From: Liolophura sinensis | Taxonomy: Eukaryota; Mollusca; Polyplacophora; Chitonida; Chitonidae | Length of the DNA stretch: 64,000 nt | Reading direction: 5' to 3' | NCBI RefSeq assembly: GCF_032854445.1 | Contig: NC_088297.1 | Location: forward strand, 27,209,915 to 27,273,914 | Shown: piece by piece, positions 36,001-51,000 of the stretch | Layout: every line of letters begins with the position of its first letter | Position numbering within the stretch: position 1 is the stretch's first letter | Position numbers and translations under genes: made by a program | The notes under the pieces: model-generated | What the model was told of the DNA's origin: nothing | Database searches by the model: none | The model's input: the letters and a program-made list of their open reading frames with translations, nothing else

Positions 36001-39000
36001 CTCTCTCAGAATACACACTAACGCCAGGTAACGATTCACTTCCCTCAGGTACAAGATTGTGGCATTGTTCAGTTTGATGATGGAGGAGGATTGTGTGTCA
36101 AAGGCACTGCCATCACCATCATCTCGAATTCTGCAAACAATGAGAAGGTGAGTGAATCAGTGAAAGGTGAGTGATTCAGTGAGAAGGTGAGTGAAACAGT
36201 GAGAGGGTGAGTGAAACAGTCAGGGGGTGAGTGAATCAGTTGGACGTGAGTGATTCAGTGAGAGAAGAGTGAAACAATGAGGCGTGTGAAACACATATAG
36301 GCGAGTGACACAGTGAGATGTGAGTGAAAAAGAGAGGGGTTAGTAAATCAGTGAGAGGCACGTGCATCAGTGAAAGGCAACTGATTCAGTGAGTGAGTGA
36401 ATCAGTGAGAGGCAAGTGAAACAGTGACAGGTGAGTGAATCAGAGAGACGGTGAGTGAATCAGAGGTGAGTGAATCAGTGAAAGGCGAGTGATGCAGTGA
36501 GAGGGTGAGTGAAACAGTTAGGTGACTGAAACAATGAGAGGTGTGTGAAACAGAGAGAAGTAACAGAGAGTGAATCAGTGAATGGTGATTGATTCAGTGA
36601 GAGTGAGAGAAACAATGACAGGTGAGTGAAACAATGAGAGACAGGGACAGTGAAACTGTGACAAGGAGAGTGAAACAGAGGAACAGTGACAGACGAGTGA
36701 AACAGTGAATGAAACAATGACAGAGTGAGCGAAACAGTGACAGGGTGCATGAAACAGCGAGAGGGTGAGTGACAGGTAGAGGGGGGTCAAACAGTGAAAG
36801 GGTGCATGAAACAGTGAGAGGGCATGTGAAACAATGAGATGGTGAGTGAAACAGTGAGAGGGTGTGTGAAACAGTGAGAGGGCGTGTGAAACAATGAGAG
36901 GGTGTGTGAAACAGCGAGAGGGCGAGTGACATAATGAGGAAACCGGGCAGAGCAAATGGAAAACCAACAACTATCGGCTGGCATGAACTGGACTAACAGC
37001 AACCACACACACACCACATATTTACTAAGTCACAGCAATGGTTGAGAGTTCGTATGAAATCCTTGGTTTTTTTTATTGTTAAATCATCATTTTTGCTCAA
37101 ATGTTAGTTTTCATACAGCTTAATTAGTTTAGAAGCCAAAAATGTTTTCTGGAAGTAAAATGGCCCCGAGTTATCAGGAAAAAAAACGTTTCATACCAAG
37201 ATATGAATTGTTAAGTTAAATTTGCAATGGACAAATATGTCTGCCTCTGCTAGAAATTCTCTCCATTTGACTGGATGGAAAAATTTATGGCTTGCAGAGT
37301 GAGTGAGTGCTTGAGGTTTAATGTCGTACTCAACAATTTTTCAGTCATATGACGACGAAGGAATCATTAGGGTGAATGTACGTATGTGCCTCCTTGTTGC
37401 AGGACGGATTTCCACCGCTCTTTTATTTAGTGCTGCTTCACTGAGACGACGTACCGAAGGCAAGTAAGCCGCCCCGCCCGAGCCATTATACTGATACGGG
37501 TCAACCAGTCATTGCACTATCCCCTTTATGCTGAACGCCAAGCGAGGAAGTTACAACTTCCTCTTTTAAAGTCTTAGGTGTGACTCGATCAAGGATTGAT
37601 CCTGGATCTACCGGTCCCGAAGCGGACGCTCTACCAACTGTGCTATCCGGGCCGGTATGGCTTGTAGAAATAGGAGTCAATTTAAGACTTGTCTGAATTA
37701 CAACTCAATTTATGGTTTGTCTGAATGAGGATTCTATTTACAACTTGTCTAAAATTATAACTCAATGTATGGCTTGTCTGAAAAAGACTCAATTTATTCT
37801 TTGTCTCAATTTATGGATTGTCTGAACAATGACTAAATTTATGGTTTGTCTGAACAATGACTCAATTTTTGGATTGTCTGAACAATGACTCAAATTGTGA
37901 GTGTCTGACACATTGGCAGACATTCAGATTTCAGTGTTGAGTTCAGTGGTGCAACTGACAACGCGATGAAAGCGAAGAATGTGTCTGAAGTATCTCAATA
38001 CACATCTCTCACTTTTTACACTTGAATTCTCAGAGACAAATCAAAAATACTTTGGCACAATATCTGATAATAAAAGAAGAAATTCCTGCAAAAAAAAGAA
38101 AGAGTGACAAAGTGGAGGAGGAATATTATCCTGTGAAATCAGATTTAAAACAAAACACCTCAACCATATTCTCCCCCACCAGTGTTGGTTAAACAACTGC
38201 TTCCACCCAACACCATATTTATTATTGTGATTTTAAGAGCGACTCAACGGTGAAAATGCTATCAAGAGTCAAGCAGACTCCGCAAACATCAGACATGACT
38301 TCAACATGCCATGCATATTAGGCAAAATGCACAAGACTTGCCAGATTTACGGTATTTATTTGATGGGTGTTTTACGCCGTACTTACGAATACTTCACTTA
38401 TATGATGGCAGTCAGCATTATGGTGGGAGGATGCCTGGCAGAGCACAGTGGAGACCCATGGCCATCCTCAGGTTGGATAATCCCATGGTAAGGCCTAACA
38501 GGAAGCCTGAATAAGCTGGACTTGAACTCATAGCCAATGCATTCGTGGGAGGCTCCTAGGTCATTACGACGCCCTGGCGTGCTAACCACTACAGCAACAG
38601 AGGCCCTGAAATCTTTATGGTAAATGAGGGCATTTCCAGAGGGAAATATAGGTATTACAAAATTTTAACCATTGGCATGACTGGTTGCTGAAACTGGCAT
38701 TTTGCAGGAGGATATCATGTTTCCTTCCACGCAAACCTCAGTCAAAATGTGACAATCAGTCAGGGTAGAAATTTGAGGTCATGTACCGCACAATTCAAGC
38801 CCAGATGGTCCTTTAAGTCAGGAGACTTGTCAGGTATCCAGAAGGGTGCGGTAGTTTCTCTTCAGGCTCTGCTCTCAAGCCACAAACGTGACTGGTGAAA
38901 TATCTCTAAGCAAGTTGCTAGACATTAATTAAATAACTACACGCATGCACAAAAATAAGTTTACCACACTGCAATCGGAGTTTTGGCTCCATGCCAGGAT

Positions 39001-42000
39001 GTCACACTCTCAGTATTACACACAACACTTCACATGGACAGGAAATGTAATCATACCAGTCATTTGTAATCATCTTTGTCAGTAGGACGTCATACTCTCA
39101 GTACTACACACAACACTTCACATGGACAGGAAATGTAATCATACCAGTCATTTGTAATCATCTTTGTCAGTAGGATGTCATACTCTCACTACTACACACA
39201 ACACTTCACATGGACAGGAAATGTAATCATACCAGTCATTTGTAATCATCTTTGTCAGTAGGAATCACCAGCTGTCACCTGGAATCATGTCTTGTCATCT
39301 GGAGTCATATCTTGTCATTCGGAGTCATGTCTTGTCATTCTGAGTCATATCTTATCATTTAGAGTCATGACTGGCTTTTACAAATGAAATTCCAACACTG
39401 AATTGTATAATATACCTGTATAATACACCTGTATAATATACATCATCTTTAGGTAATCTGAACCTCTACTTAAAGACTTATTTATTTAAGTATTGAAAGC
39501 AAACTTATAGTCTTCAGGTTACTACAAGCGCTGAGATCCGGCAAATTTTGTCCAAGGTCCAAGGTTGGGTTTGAAGAAGCGCCTTTAAAGGATACATGAA
39601 AAAAGTGATATAAAACGAAAAGACCAGCTTTAAGGAAATTGGAAAAAAATCTGGAATAGACAAAAGGAGACTTTTTTGTGGGTTTTATGGGTTTCCTCCA
39701 TTAATAGTTGTTGTAGCAGCGACTACCATGGAAGTCACCAAAGCAAGCTACTTAATATCCGGACTGGCTTATGGGGCCTTACTAAAACAGTACTTTAAAG
39801 TGATTTTTAGGCCACAAAAAAGACAGCTGGTTAGCTTTTTTGTAGTTTATGTACATGTTAAGACACATGTGTTTCTTGTATCTCCTAACCAGGTGTCAAA
39901 CTGCTTCCTCCTGAGCATGTTTAGTATTAGTCACCCCAGCCAACCCAGCCACCCCAGTCCCATATCCAGTTTTCAAAGCCTGTTTGCCTCTAACTGGTCC
40001 ATGAAGAAAATCTACTCCTTCTAAATTATTAGGATTAATCCCAATTATGGTTACTTGTAACTAATTGCAACAACTAATACTAATTAATGTAACATGTTAC
40101 AATTAATTGCAACAACTAATACCTATTTCATTTTACTTAAATGTTATGTAAATTTTGCCTCGAGTCATCATGCGATACTTGCAAGAAATCTTCATGCAAT
40201 AAATCTTCATGCAATAAATCTTTTGTTTCACATAACATTGTCAAGGAGCAAAATAAATGTGCGACATGCAAAAACTCATTTAAATCTGGTGATGATATCA
40301 TCGGCCTTAGCCTGGACACTGTGATGAGAATGCACAGGTAGGGTTTGGAGGGGTGAGGAAGTTGTGGTTAATGTCATAACAGAGAGCGTCAAGTGTAAAA
40401 CTATTCAGTGGAAAAGAATTTTTACTGATTTTAAACAAGTATCGTGTCTTGTGTAGCAAATATAGAGTACCATCAGTATGAAAGTTTGACAGTATATGTA
40501 AACCAAGCAAGTCAATGAGGAAAATTTCAAATTTATGCAGAATAAATCTACCATGTTAAAAAAACGTACTAGCAATGGGGATTGGAAGAGAAGGGGGGCA
40601 CAAGTCGCCGAGTAATGATGAGTGATGGGGATGGGGGGGTGGTGGTTGTGGGGGTAGAGATTATAGGCAACCTCATTAAAATTGCTGTAGACAAACTAAC
40701 ACATGTACTGGCAGTAGACCTGTCTGTTCTGCGATGTTTATCATCATTCATCCATGATTCAGATATGGACAAGCATCGAAACAGAATGAATGAATGAATG
40801 AATGCTAGAGGTTTAATGGCGTACTTAACAATTTTTTCAGTCTTGACGATGAGTCATCATTAGGTGTGTGTACACATGCTGTGACTCCATGCCACCACAG
40901 AGCTGTCCCCACTAAAGTATCATGCCGAAGACAACAGGCATGACACCCAACCCAGTCACATTACACTGAAATAGGGCCAACCAGTCATCTTTCCTTACTT
41001 TAACCTCTCAGTTCTGAGAGCCAAGCGAGGGAGCATCAAGTACCATTTTTAAAGCCTTTGGTATGACCCGACTCGGGTTTGATCCCATGTCTCCCGACTT
41101 CAAACTGGAAGCTCTAACTGTTAGGCCATCGAAGTAGTAGCATCAAACTAGACGTCTCACATTCAGCTTCAGGCAGCATGGTCATAGAACAGCAGTTAGC
41201 CATCTGATTGGTCACACCCACTGATTGGCCACACCCACTGATTGGTCACACCCACTGAACAGACAGGTTCTGCTTCTACATGAATGTTGCTTGTTTTGTC
41301 AGCGATCTTGTTTGCATACAATCTAATTTTCGGTCAACTGACATGACCCAAAACCGGCTGTTTGTTATCCCATGGTTAGACAGCATTACAACGAAGAAAT
41401 AAAGTGAAAAATGTGTTACCTATTTCTGGCATTCTGTATTCTGGAATAGTGACAAACACATGCAGCACAGTGTAAGAGGAATGGAAGCAAAAGTGACCCA
41501 CGAGGCAAACGTGTATATAAAGGTATATGAACAAAACAAAACAGCAGAGAAATATCAGATGCCTTGTGCCATTCCCCACACAGATACACAGACACATAAG
41601 CAATAGCAACCCACTCAGAAACACTTTTTATGAACAAACTGGTACATATACATGTAGCAAGGTACTTGGCAGTGTTTTGTGTACACTGAATGGTGGATTA
41701 TAATACAAAAACAAGTTTCCCATGGGGTTACAAACTTAAAGTGAATGGTAGTGGAATGTGAGAGTTAACATTGTCAAACAGGTTTAGTCAAGAATCTATC
41801 AGAGCTCAGTGTTATAGTGTGCATGTTGTATTCAGGATTTCTTGTCCATTGCATGAACATCCACTGTAAGCCACCCAGGTAACACGAGACAGTATAAGGT
41901 ATCGCGTGGACTGATGTCTTGATTGTTGCCCATCCACTGTACACCACCCAGGTAACACGAGACAGTGAGGGGTATCGCGTGGACTGATGTCTTGATTGTT

Positions 42001-45000
42001 GCCCATCCACTGTACACCACCCAGGTAACACGAGACAGTGAGGGGTATCGTGTGGACTGATGTCTTGATTGTTGCCCATCCACTGTACACCACCCAGGTA
42101 ACACGAGACAGTGAGAGGTATCGTGTGGACTGATGTCTTGATTGTTGCCCATCCACTGTATGCCACCCAGGTAACACGAGACAGTGAGAGGTATCGCGTG
42201 GACTGATGTCTTGATTGTTGCCCATCCACTGTAAGCCACCCAGGTAACACGAGATAGTGAGGGGTATCGCGTGGACTGATGTCTTGATTGTTGCACATCC
42301 ACTGTACGCCACCCAGGTAACACGAGACAGTGAGAGGTATCACGTGGACTGATGTCTTGATTGTTGCCCATCCACTGTACACCACCCAGGTAACACGAGA
42401 CAAAGGTATCACGTGGACTGATGTCTTGATTGTTGCACATCCACTGTACACCACCCAGGTAACACGAGATAGTATAAGGTATCACGTGGACTGATGTCTT
42501 GATTGTTGCCCATCCACTGTACACCACCCAGGTAACACGAGACAGTGAGAGGTGTCACGTGGACTGATGTCTTGATTGTTGCACATCCACTGTACACCAC
42601 CCAGGTAACACGAGATAGTATAAGGTATCGTGTGGACTGATGTCTTGATTGTTGCACATCCACTGTATGCCACCCAGGTAACACGAGACAGTGAGAGGTA
42701 TCACGTGGACTGATGTCTTGATTGTTGCACATCCACTGTATGCCACCCAGGTAACAAGAGACAGTATAAGGTATCGCGAGGACTGATGTTTTGATTGTTG
42801 CACATCCACTGTACACCACCCAGGTAACAAGAGACAGTATAAGGTATCGCGTGGACTGATGTTTTGATTGTTGCACATCCACTGTACGCCACCCAGGTAA
42901 CACGAGATAGTATAAGGTATCGTGTGGACTGATGTCTTGATTGTTGCCCATCCACTGTACGCCACCCAGGTAACACGAGACAGTGAGAGGTATCGTGTGG
43001 ACTGATGTCTTGATTGTTGCCCATCCACTGTACACCACCCAGGTAACACGAGACAGTATAAGATATCGCGTGGACTGATGTCTTGATTGTTGCACATCCA
43101 CTGTACGCCACCCAGGTAACACGAGACAGTGAGAGGTATCGTGTGGACTGGTGTCTTGATTGTTGCACATCCACTGTACGCCACCCAGGTAACACAAGAC
43201 AGTATAAGATATCGCGTGGACTGATGTCTTGATTGTTGCACATCCACTGTACGCCACCCAGGTAACACGAGACAGTATAAGATATTGCGTGGACTGATGT
43301 CTTGATTGTTGCACATCCACTGTACGCCACCCAGGTAACACGAGACAGTGAGAGGTATCGTGTGGACTGGTGTCTTGATTGTAGCACTGATTCAGCACTC
43401 TGAACATCAGGTCACTTTCTTGTCACAAATGAGCAAGCTTATTAATCATGTTTATGTCAGCATAAGACCAAATGTTACTTAGTTTCTCAGATGGGTAAAG
43501 TTTAACATTCAACCAGGTGAAGAACTTAAAGCAACATTTGTTCTATACGTAGAAACTGCCAGCAGACTCACTGTAGGCCTTTTAAGCCAATAAAAAGCAA
43601 CCACACCTACATGTACAGCTCTGAACCTTATACACAGTCAGAAGAAGGAGGTCAGCGTAAAAGGAAATAAATGCTAATTTAAACGTTGTTAATTTTTTTC
43701 TTAAAAAAAATGTTTGCAGTGCACTGTGGGAATGCCATGTAACATTTACTCTGCTCGACAAAAATACCAAAAAAAAAAAAAGCAAAACGAAAAAAACAGC
43801 TGAGTGCAAATCTATGAAATAGTGTGTATGTCCAGATTATTTAGCCTTATGGCAGAATTCAGGTTTATGGAGGAAGGAACGGGTTTGTCCTGAGTAAAGG
43901 ACTGCACGCTGCCTGGTACCTGGCAAAATGACGCACTGCCAGTTCCTGGTACCTAAGAAAACGAAGCACCGCCCATTGCCTGGTATCTGCAAAACGGAAG
44001 CACTGTGATCTGCCTGGTACTTGACAAAAGGAAGCCCTGCCCATTGCATGGTACCTGACAAAACGAAGAACCGCCCACTGCCCAATGCCGACTGTATGTA
44101 CGCTTGGCTTTTAGGCAATCATGTGCTGACTGTGTGTGTACACTTGGCTTTTACATCGTCCTGTGCTGACTGTGTCTGTATGCTTGGCTTTTAGGTCGTC
44201 ATGTGCTGACTGTGTCTGTACGCTTGGCTTTTACATCGTCCTGTGCTGACTGTGTGTACGCTTGGCTTTTACGTCGTCATGTGCTGACTGTGTCTGTATG
44301 CTTGGCTTTTACCTCGTCATGTGCTGACTGTGTCTGTACGCTTGGCTTTTAGATCGTCACGTGCTGACTGTGTCTGTACACTTGGCTTTTACATCGTCCT
44401 GTGCTGACAGTGTCTGTACGCTTGGCTTTTACGTCGTCATGTGCTGACTGTGTCTGTACGCTTGGCTTTAACGTCGTCATGTGCTGACTGTGTCTGTACG
44501 CTTGGCTTTTAGGACGTCATGTGCTGACTGTGTCTGTACGCTTGGCTTTTACGTCGTCCTGTGCTGACGGTGTCTGCATGCTTGGCTTTTACGTCATCAT
44601 GTGCTTACGGTGTCTGTATGCTTGGCTTTTATGTCGTCCTGTACTGACTGGGTGTGTACGCTTGGCTTTTACGTCGTCCTGTGCTGACAGCGTCTGTACG
44701 GTTGGCTTTTACGTCGTCATGTGCTGACCGTGTAGGTACGCTTGGCTTTTACGTTGTTCTGTGCTGACTGTGTATGTACGCTTGGCTTTTACGTCACCCT
44801 GTGCTGTGTACGTACGCTTGGCTTTTACGTCATTCTGTGCTGACTGTGTATGTACGCTTGGATTTTACGTCATTCAGTGCTGACTGTGTATGTATGCTTG
44901 GCTTTTACGTCGTGATGTGCTAACCGTGTATGTATGCTTGGCTTTTACCTCATTATGTGCTGACTGTGTATGTATGCTTGGTTTTTATCTCATCATATGC

Positions 45001-48000
45001 TGACCGTGTATGTATACTTGGCTTTTACCTCCTCATGTGCTGACTGTGTATGTATGCTTGACTTTTACCTCGTCATGTGCTGACCGTGTATGTATACTTG
45101 GCTTTTAGGTCGTCACGTGCTGACTGTGTCTGTACACTTGGCTTTTACATTGTCCTGTGCTGACAGTGTCTGTACGCTTGGCTTTAACGTCGTCATGTGC
45201 TGACTGTGTCTGTACGCTTGGCTTTTAGGACGTCATGTGCTGACTGTGTCTGTACGCTTGGCTTTTACGTCGTCCTGTGCTGACGGTGTCTGCATGCTTG
45301 GCTTTTACGTCATCATGTGCTTACGGTGTCTGTATGCTTGGCTTTTACGTCGTCCTGTACTGACTGGGTGTGTACGCTTGGCTTTTACGTCGTCCTGTGC
45401 TGACAGCGTCTGTACGGTTGGCTTTTACGTCGTCCTGTGCTGACGGTGTCTGTACGCTTGGCTTTTACGTCGTCCTGTACTGACTGTGTACGTACGTTTG
45501 GCTTTTACGTCGTCCTGTACTGACTGGGTGTGTACGCTTGGCTTTTACGTCGTCCTGTGCTGACGGTGTCTGTGCGCTTGGCTTTTACGTCGCCCTGTGC
45601 TGATTGTGTACGTACGTTTGGCTTTTACGTCGCCCTGTGCTGACTGTGTACGTGCGCTTGGCTTTTACGTCGTCCTGTGCTGACTGTCTGTACGCTTGGC
45701 TTTTAAGTCGCCCTGTGCTGACTGTGTACGTACGCTTGTCTTTTACGTCGTCATGTGCTGACCGTGTAGGAACGCTTGGCTTTTACGTCGCCCTGTGCTG
45801 ACTGTGTACGTACGCTTGGCTTTTACATCGTCATGTGCTGACCGTGTAGGTACGCTTGGCTTTTACGTTGTTCTGTGCTGACTGTGTATGTACGCTTGGC
45901 TTTTACGTCACCCTGTGCTGTGTACGTACGCTTGGCTTTTACGTCATTCTGTGCTGACTGTGTATGTACGCTTGGATTTTACGTCATTCAGTGCTGACTG
46001 TGTATGTATGCTTGGCTTTTACGTCGTGATGTGCTAACCGTGTATGTATGCTTGGCTTTTACCTCATTATGTGCTGACTGTGTATGTATGCTTGGTTTTT
46101 ATCTCATCATATGCTGACCGTGTATGTATACTTGGCTTTTACCTCCTCATGTGCTGACTGTGTATGTATGCTTGACTTTTACCTCGTCATGTGCTGACCG
46201 TGTATGTATACTTGGCTTTTACCTCGTCATGTGCTGACTGTGTATGTATGCTTGGCTTTTACATCGTCCTGTGCTGACCGTGTATGTATGCTTGGCTTTT
46301 ATCTCGTCATGTGCTGACTGTGTATGTACGCTTGGCTTTTACCTCATCATATCTTGACTGTGTATGTACACTTGCCCATCAGGTAGCCCTGTGCTGTCTG
46401 TGTATGTGCGCTTGGCTGTTAGGTCGCCCCGTGCTGACTGTAAGTATGTATGCATGTATGTGTGCCTGCTTGGCTTTTACATGGTCATGTGCTGACTGCA
46501 TAACAGAAATACTTCTTAGAGCTCCAGGATTTCTAGAAAACGTAAACCTCACTATATAGTCCTCTACTCACCCATATATACAAGAGATGTCAATGACCAC
46601 GTCTATCATATCACAACAGAGCTCATAGGATTGCATGTCTACAGGAGAGCTGTCCGTGGCAATGTAAATCTTGCTCACTACGTCAAACAAGAATGCTTTT
46701 TCTATTCCAGAATTCTGAAAAAAGAACATTTATTTACATGATTGATGAAGTTCCTAATTTAAACAAGCTTTTTCTATTTCCTAGTTCTAAAAAAACACAA
46801 AAACTGATACATATATGAAGTCACTAATACCCTGGAATGGCAAGCAATCTTTTCACCCTCAGGCTAAAAGTACAAAATGAAACAGTCAGGGGAGACAACT
46901 ATGTAATTTCATGTGTACTGTTAATAGCTCTGAAAAAATAGTTAAATGATGTAATAACCAAATCCAAGAAGTTATTACATGTATTAAACCATGATTCACC
47001 AGTGAAACCAACAGTGAAACCAGCAGTGAAACCACCAGTTAAAGCTCCTGATCTTACATGAATACCTCAGACATTTACATTACCAAAGCTTTTGTCCATG
47101 GACAACCTGATCTGCCATCAGGTTGTCCATCGTAAACTGTAAACCTGATAACAGCTTGCATGTAAGTGAATTTTGTCAACACGGCAAAAACAAAAAAAAA
47201 AAGCCCAGAGCAGCTAAAAATTATGCTCTTGGACAAAGATCACAGAGAGAAATATATGACACACATACCAGAGTGCATTTGTTTCATTTACTCATCTTAA
47301 AAAAAGATTGCCGTTGTAAAAGTGAAATATTCTTGAGTACAGCATAAACACCAATCAAAATCAATAAAATAAAATAAATATTCACTCATCTGATTAACAA
47401 CACCACACTAAAGAATTGTTCACTCATCCAATGCCAGTGAGTTCAACGGGTGAAGGAAGCAGGAGAGAATTATTTGCGCTAAATGAATGTGACTATAGCC
47501 AAATGACTTCATGAGTGCCCTCAAGTGCTTCCTTTTCACCTCACCCTCAAAAGGACTTATTAGTCCACGCTGGTTATAAATTGTTGTTTGACAGGCAGAA
47601 TGGATCTTGTCCAATGACGGAAGAGGAAACAGTAATAAAAATCCAACTTAAAAATCATTTACATGGAACTTTTTTCAGTTGAAGACATGCTTACATGATC
47701 AAAAATCCTTGAAAACCAGGAAATTCATAAAAATCTCAAGATCAGACAAAACAAAAAGGTGGATTTGCAGTTTTCACGTCGGCATGCCCATATTTATTTA
47801 TTTCATTGGAGTTCCATGCTATACTGAAGAATCTTTCACTTGTACAATGGCAGCCAAAACAGAAACCACAACATAAAGCTGGTGACGGTTCAGGTTGATA
47901 ATGTGCATGATACTCACAGATATAAGGATATTGAGAAGATTCTCCAGCGTGGCCAGCTGAGGTATGAGTTTCTGAACCACCTTGCTGAACGCCTCAAAGA

Positions 48001-51000
48001 TTGAATGATCATAAATACTTGTCAAATAAAAACTACAAGCAGAAAACATTGTGCATGTACATTAGAACAGAGACAGACATTTATTACATCTAGCAATATA
48101 AAGTATATGTACTGTTGAGGTGATTTTTTCTTTGACTCAAGTTTGGAGACTTAAGGCCCCAGGATAAAGAAGCTGTCTTGTACACAAGTCAGACTTAAAA
48201 TGGTCTGAAGCATTTTTCCTACACTAACATTTGAATTTGAAAGTTTATTTTCACTTCTGACATGATGGTTTAAAGCAAATTTTAAAACCCTAATTCCTGA
48301 ACCATTTCACATACAAAAAAGGGACTTTCTGTGCAATTTATGCTCATTTTGAAGTTGATTTTAGCATAACTACATTGGCTGGATTGGTTCACAAAAAAAG
48401 GTAGTTTTAATATCAGTCTACACAGAATTACACCTTAAGAATATGCTTGAATAAATAGCTTGGAAACATGTGAAATAGTCAAAGAACTACAGTAGTTAGG
48501 TAAAAATCGTTAACAAGAGTCGTAATAAACTTTTTTGAAGTTAAGTCTACATCTAATTTTTTCTATGACAGCTTCGTAATCCTGGTGCCTGACGTAGTTC
48601 AGTAGTCAGTTTTTCAACTTTCTGGTAGATTTTACCGATTATTTATCTTATGCAATGATAAATTTTTCACAATGATTTAAAACAATACATGCTGTAATAT
48701 AAAGGGTAGAATGTGACTTATTGGTGGAGTGTTACATGCCTATGCCATTTCTATCTCCCACAAATGGCAGCTCTTATGGCTCCATGCTGGACACTGAGAT
48801 TGAGCAAATGTCTGAACCTTTAACCACACAGACTCAGCCCAGTTTAAATCTTGATTGAACTCAACATTCTGAAGGAGAAAAAAAAAAAAGTGAAATAACT
48901 ACATTGCTTTGATCTCACCTCAAATGTAAATTTTCTAAACCTGCGTCTGTCAGTTCGTCATTGGCCCGCTGATGAATGTCTCGCTGCGTCTCCATCTTGT
49001 TGTCATCTGAAAGACCGTCCACTTTGTGGATGAACACCTCAAATTTGATCTCGGGGTTGACTTTGTACGCTCTACTCACGGTCACATGTAGCCGGGCCAG
49101 AGCTTCCACATAATCATCCTGTCCGTAAAAACGTATTTTGGTTATTTATTTGATTGGTGTTTTGCGCTGTACTCAAGTATATTTCAACTATACGATGGCG
49201 GCCAGCATTATGGTGGGTGGAAACCGGGAAAAGTCCGGGGGAATCCCACAATCATCTGCAGGTTGCTGGCAGACCTTCCCACGTACTGCCGGAGAGTTAG
49301 CCAGCATGAACTGGACTGGAATTCAATGTTACCACATTGGTTACCACATTGCAAGGCGCAGAACGGCGTGCTATACACCCCTCACCCCCAACCCACCACC
49401 ACTCCCTCACATACTGTAAGCACATATGGTCAGATTGACTTATCATTTTACATCAAGTACTGCTGTTCTGATTGATATCGCTATTGTTGACCACTTCCAC
49501 CAAAATACTGGGCATCCACATGAACGTTAGCCCAACTGAAAAACCTGTAATTATTTCATTGTAGTTTATTTCCAAACTGTACACTTTCAACTGAATGCAA
49601 TGTTGGTCAGTTTTTATGGGAACCAGTGAGCCTTGATGAACTTACTAACGTGTGACATACCAAATACTTCAATATTACAATTTTCCACTTACCTGAGCGT
49701 CAATCACATATATAAGAGCACCACAGCCCCCAAATATCATCTCTGAGTCAAACGTTGGGTCAAAGAAATCAATTTGTCCAGGAAAATCCCAAATCTGGAA
49801 CTGAACAAATGAACTGTTGGACACATCTGCAAAACAAATACAAAAATCACAGTGAGCTACTGAGATACAAATACACATGTACATAAAAAATCCCAGGTGA
49901 GCTACTGAGATATAAATACACATGTACATAAAAATCCCAGGTGAGCTACTGAGATATAAATACACATGTACATAAAAAATCCCAGGTGAGCTACTGAGAT
50001 AAAAATACCCATGTACATAAAAAAATCACAGGTAAGCTACTGAGATACAAATACACATGTACATAAAAAATCCCAGGTGAGCTACTGAGATAAAAATACC
50101 CATGTACATAAAAAAATCACAGGTAAGCTACTGAGATACAAATACACATGTACATAAAAAATCCCAGGTGAGCTGCTGAGATATAAATACACATGTACAT
50201 AAAAAATCCCAGGTGAGCTACTGAGATATAAATACACATGTACATAAAAAATCCCAGGTGAGCTACTGAGATATAAATACACATGTACATAAAAAATCCC
50301 AGGTGAGCTACTGAGATATAAATACACATGTACATAAAAAATCCCAGGTGAGCTACTGAGATATAAATACACATGTACATAAAAAATCCCAGGTGAGCTA
50401 CTGAGATATAAATACACATGTACATAAAAAATCCCTGGTGAGCTACTGAGATATAAATACCCATGTACATAAAAAAATCCCAGGTGAGCTACTGAGATAT
50501 AAATACACATGTACATAAAAAAATCCCAGGTGAGCTACTGAGATATAAATACACATGTACATAAAAAAAATCACTGGTGAGCTACTGAGACAGAAATACA
50601 CATGTGCATGTACCAGAACAGTACTTCTCCAAATCACAACTCCAGTGTGACTATTGAGTTAATTTAAATTTAGTCGAGACCTGAGGGACTCTGTGGCCGA
50701 GGTGGTTAGCGTGCCAGTGCCGTGCAATGATCCATGAGTTCAAGTCCAGCTCATGCTGGCTTCTTCTCTGGTCATACGTGGGAAGGTCTGCCAGCAACCT
50801 GCAGATGGTTCTGGGTTTCCCCCGGGCTCTGCCCGGTTTCCCCCCACCATAATGCTGGCCGCCGTCGTATAAGTGAAATATTGTTGAGTACGGCGTAAAA
50901 CACCAATCAAATAAATAAATAAATATAACTGTGGGTTTTCCCCAGGCCTCTCTTCGGTTTCCTCCAACCATAATGCTGATGGACGTTGTATAAGTGAAAT

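Noticed and set aside
40141-40341. Cys-rich 66-codon frame ([20 protein letters not shown])
   Set aside because: Partly generated by a short TCTTCATGCAATAAA tandem repeat inside RRAGC intron 7; Cys spacing fits no family I know.
41774-43407. Overlapping minus-strand open frames of up to 332 codons
   Set aside because: They are the three frames of the 73-bp array, which lacks stops on this strand. The sequence is intronic and the product is a pure period artefact.
49675-50637. 144-codon minus-strand repeat ORF beside RRAGC exon 4
   Set aside because: It is the 45-bp intronic array; only the 49693-49826 part is a real exon.
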